Positions 6,117-6,462 of a stretch of DNA of 6,462 bases are shown piece after piece. A model generated the notes under the pieces. That model worked only from the letters and a program-made list of their open reading frames with translations, did not search any database and was not told where the DNA came from. The translations under genes were made by a program, and so were the position numbers. This stretch comes from Candidatus Zixiibacteriota bacterium (lineage in GTDB: Bacteria > Zixibacteria > MSB-5A5 > GN15 > JACZUZ01), in NCBI GenBank assembly GCA_022563625.1, contig JADFNA010000100.1, positions 1 to 6,462 of the forward strand. Reading direction: 5' to 3'. The first letter of the stretch is position 1; each line of letters starts with the position of its first letter.

Positions 6117-6145
6117 TTGAAAACGAGTTCCACGAAAAATAGGAT
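6117..6145 (+). promoter_or_regulatory. Candidate promoter for the gene at 6161
   Basis: TTGAAA (6117-6122) and TAGGAT (6140-6145) have a 17-base spacer, with matches of 5/6 and 4/6 to sigma-70 boxes. Transcription would begin near 6152, only about 9 bases before the ATG, giving an almost leaderless mRNA. That fits the lack of a properly spaced Shine-Dalgarno site there. Confidence 0.35.
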
Positions 6146-6160
6146 TAGACGTAACTATAC

Positions 6161-6462
6161 ATGAATTATGTGAAAATCAAATGGTATACCTTAGCAATTA
6201 CTAGTTTGGTAACATGTATTTCGATTGCCGGGGGCGCTCCCAATCCTGTTGAAGATGAATTCGGGTGTGGCGGGAATTTCAGCAATCCCACGCTCAATAG
6301 CTCCGGTCAGCTCATCAACGTCCCTGATTCACTTCCCTTTCGTCCCGCGCTTGGTGAATTCACAGTTCTGGTGATTATGGTCCGGTTCGCCTCCCAAACT
6401 GAGGCCGACCAGGTAGAATTTGCAATGGCCAGCATCTTATTCACGCACCCCGACGCGGTAAC
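6161..6462 (+). CDS. Secreted protein, possible metalloprotease paralogue (3' truncated by window edge)
   Basis: The frame is open for 100 codons from ATG 6161 to the window end. Residues 1-26 form a signal peptide (MNYVKIKWYT, hydrophobic core, then SIAGGA). A Cys at residue 19 (LVTC) is a poor lipobox, so a lipoprotein is unlikely. Residues 65-76 (GEFTVLVIMVRF) match residues 91-102 of the upstream protease ([12 protein letters not shown]) at 7 of 12 positions, at the same place after the signal peptide and pro-like region. This suggests a second M6/M11-like secreted peptidase. The catalytic part lies beyond the window, so the function is not proven. The start has no good ribosome site: AGGA at 6141-6144 is 16 bases away. 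Confidence 0.6.
   Translation, partial: MNYVKIKWYTLAITSLVTCISIAGGAPNPVEDEFGCGGNFSNPTLNSSGQLINVPDSLPFRPALGEFTVLVIMVRFASQTEADQVEFAMASILFTHPDAV

Larger units (their letters stand above)
5839..6160 (+). other. Gene-free spacer with palindromes and candidate promoters
   Basis: No coding sequence could be supported in these 322 bases on either strand. The spacer holds two perfect 8-bp-stem inverted repeats (5872-5891 and 5969-5991), a T8 run at 6017-6024, a perfect TTGACA at 6023-6028 followed by a near-palindrome at 6032-6052, a pair of competing hairpins at 6072-6097, and a candidate promoter at 6117-6145. It separates the three-gene cluster from the next secreted-protein gene, which is probably transcribed separately. 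Confidence 0.7.

Noticed and set aside
5998..6129. 8-bp inverted match AACTCGTT (5998-6005) with AACGAGTT (6122-6129)
   Set aside because: It is short and widely spaced, as expected by chance, and does not extend.
531..6462. Direct repeat of the tRNA end marking the other boundary of an element
   Set aside because: No second copy of the tRNA 3' or anticodon region was seen elsewhere in the window.
1..6462. CRISPR array or insertion sequence
   Set aside because: There are no regularly spaced short direct repeats and no transposase. The only tandem repeats are the coding dockerin and thrombospondin type 3 repeats.

Overview
The window (6462 bp, moderate GC) looks like a chromosomal stretch from an uncultured bacterium that secretes many calcium-binding, multidomain proteins. 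The best clue is a C-terminal module built on the phrase NIxDxTxxIxRIFAGG, a dockerin-type tandem repeat. It resembles tails common in candidate phyla of the FCB group (Zixibacteria-like). This taxonomic placement is inference from protein style, not from a marker gene.

Layout. (1) Positions 1-584 hold the catalytic half of a tyrosine recombinase, cut by the window edge. Its reading frame runs into a tRNA-Leu(UAA) gene at 531-616. (2) Positions 617-799 are a spacer. (3) Positions 800-2226 hold a secreted lysyl-oxidase-family protein with a complete copper site and both residues that form the LTQ cofactor. A cohesin-like beta domain follows. The frame is lost just before a dockerin pair, so the tail at 2005-2226 is stranded in another frame. 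(4) Positions 2278-3969 hold a secreted propeller-like protein with a C-terminal dockerin pair, split by an in-frame TAG at 2590-2592. (5) Positions 4033-5838 hold an intact secreted metzincin-type zinc protease with thrombospondin type 3 repeats and a dockerin pair. (6) Positions 5839-6160 are a gene-free spacer rich in palindromes with candidate promoters. (7) Position 6161 to the window end holds the N-terminus of another secreted protein that may be related to the protease.

The three central genes lie on the + strand with gaps of about 50 and 60 bases and are probably one operon. All three end, or ended before mutation, with a 222-base cassette (73 residues plus stop) that aligns without gaps and has four invariant cysteines. 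The likely theme is an exported set of extracellular proteins: a copper amine oxidase-type cross-linker, a beta-rich surface protein and one or two proteases. They share a calcium-binding C-terminal tag that could dock onto a cohesin-like partner or serve as a sorting signal. Two of the three genes are interrupted, so this copy of the locus is decaying, is strain-variable, or carries assembly errors.
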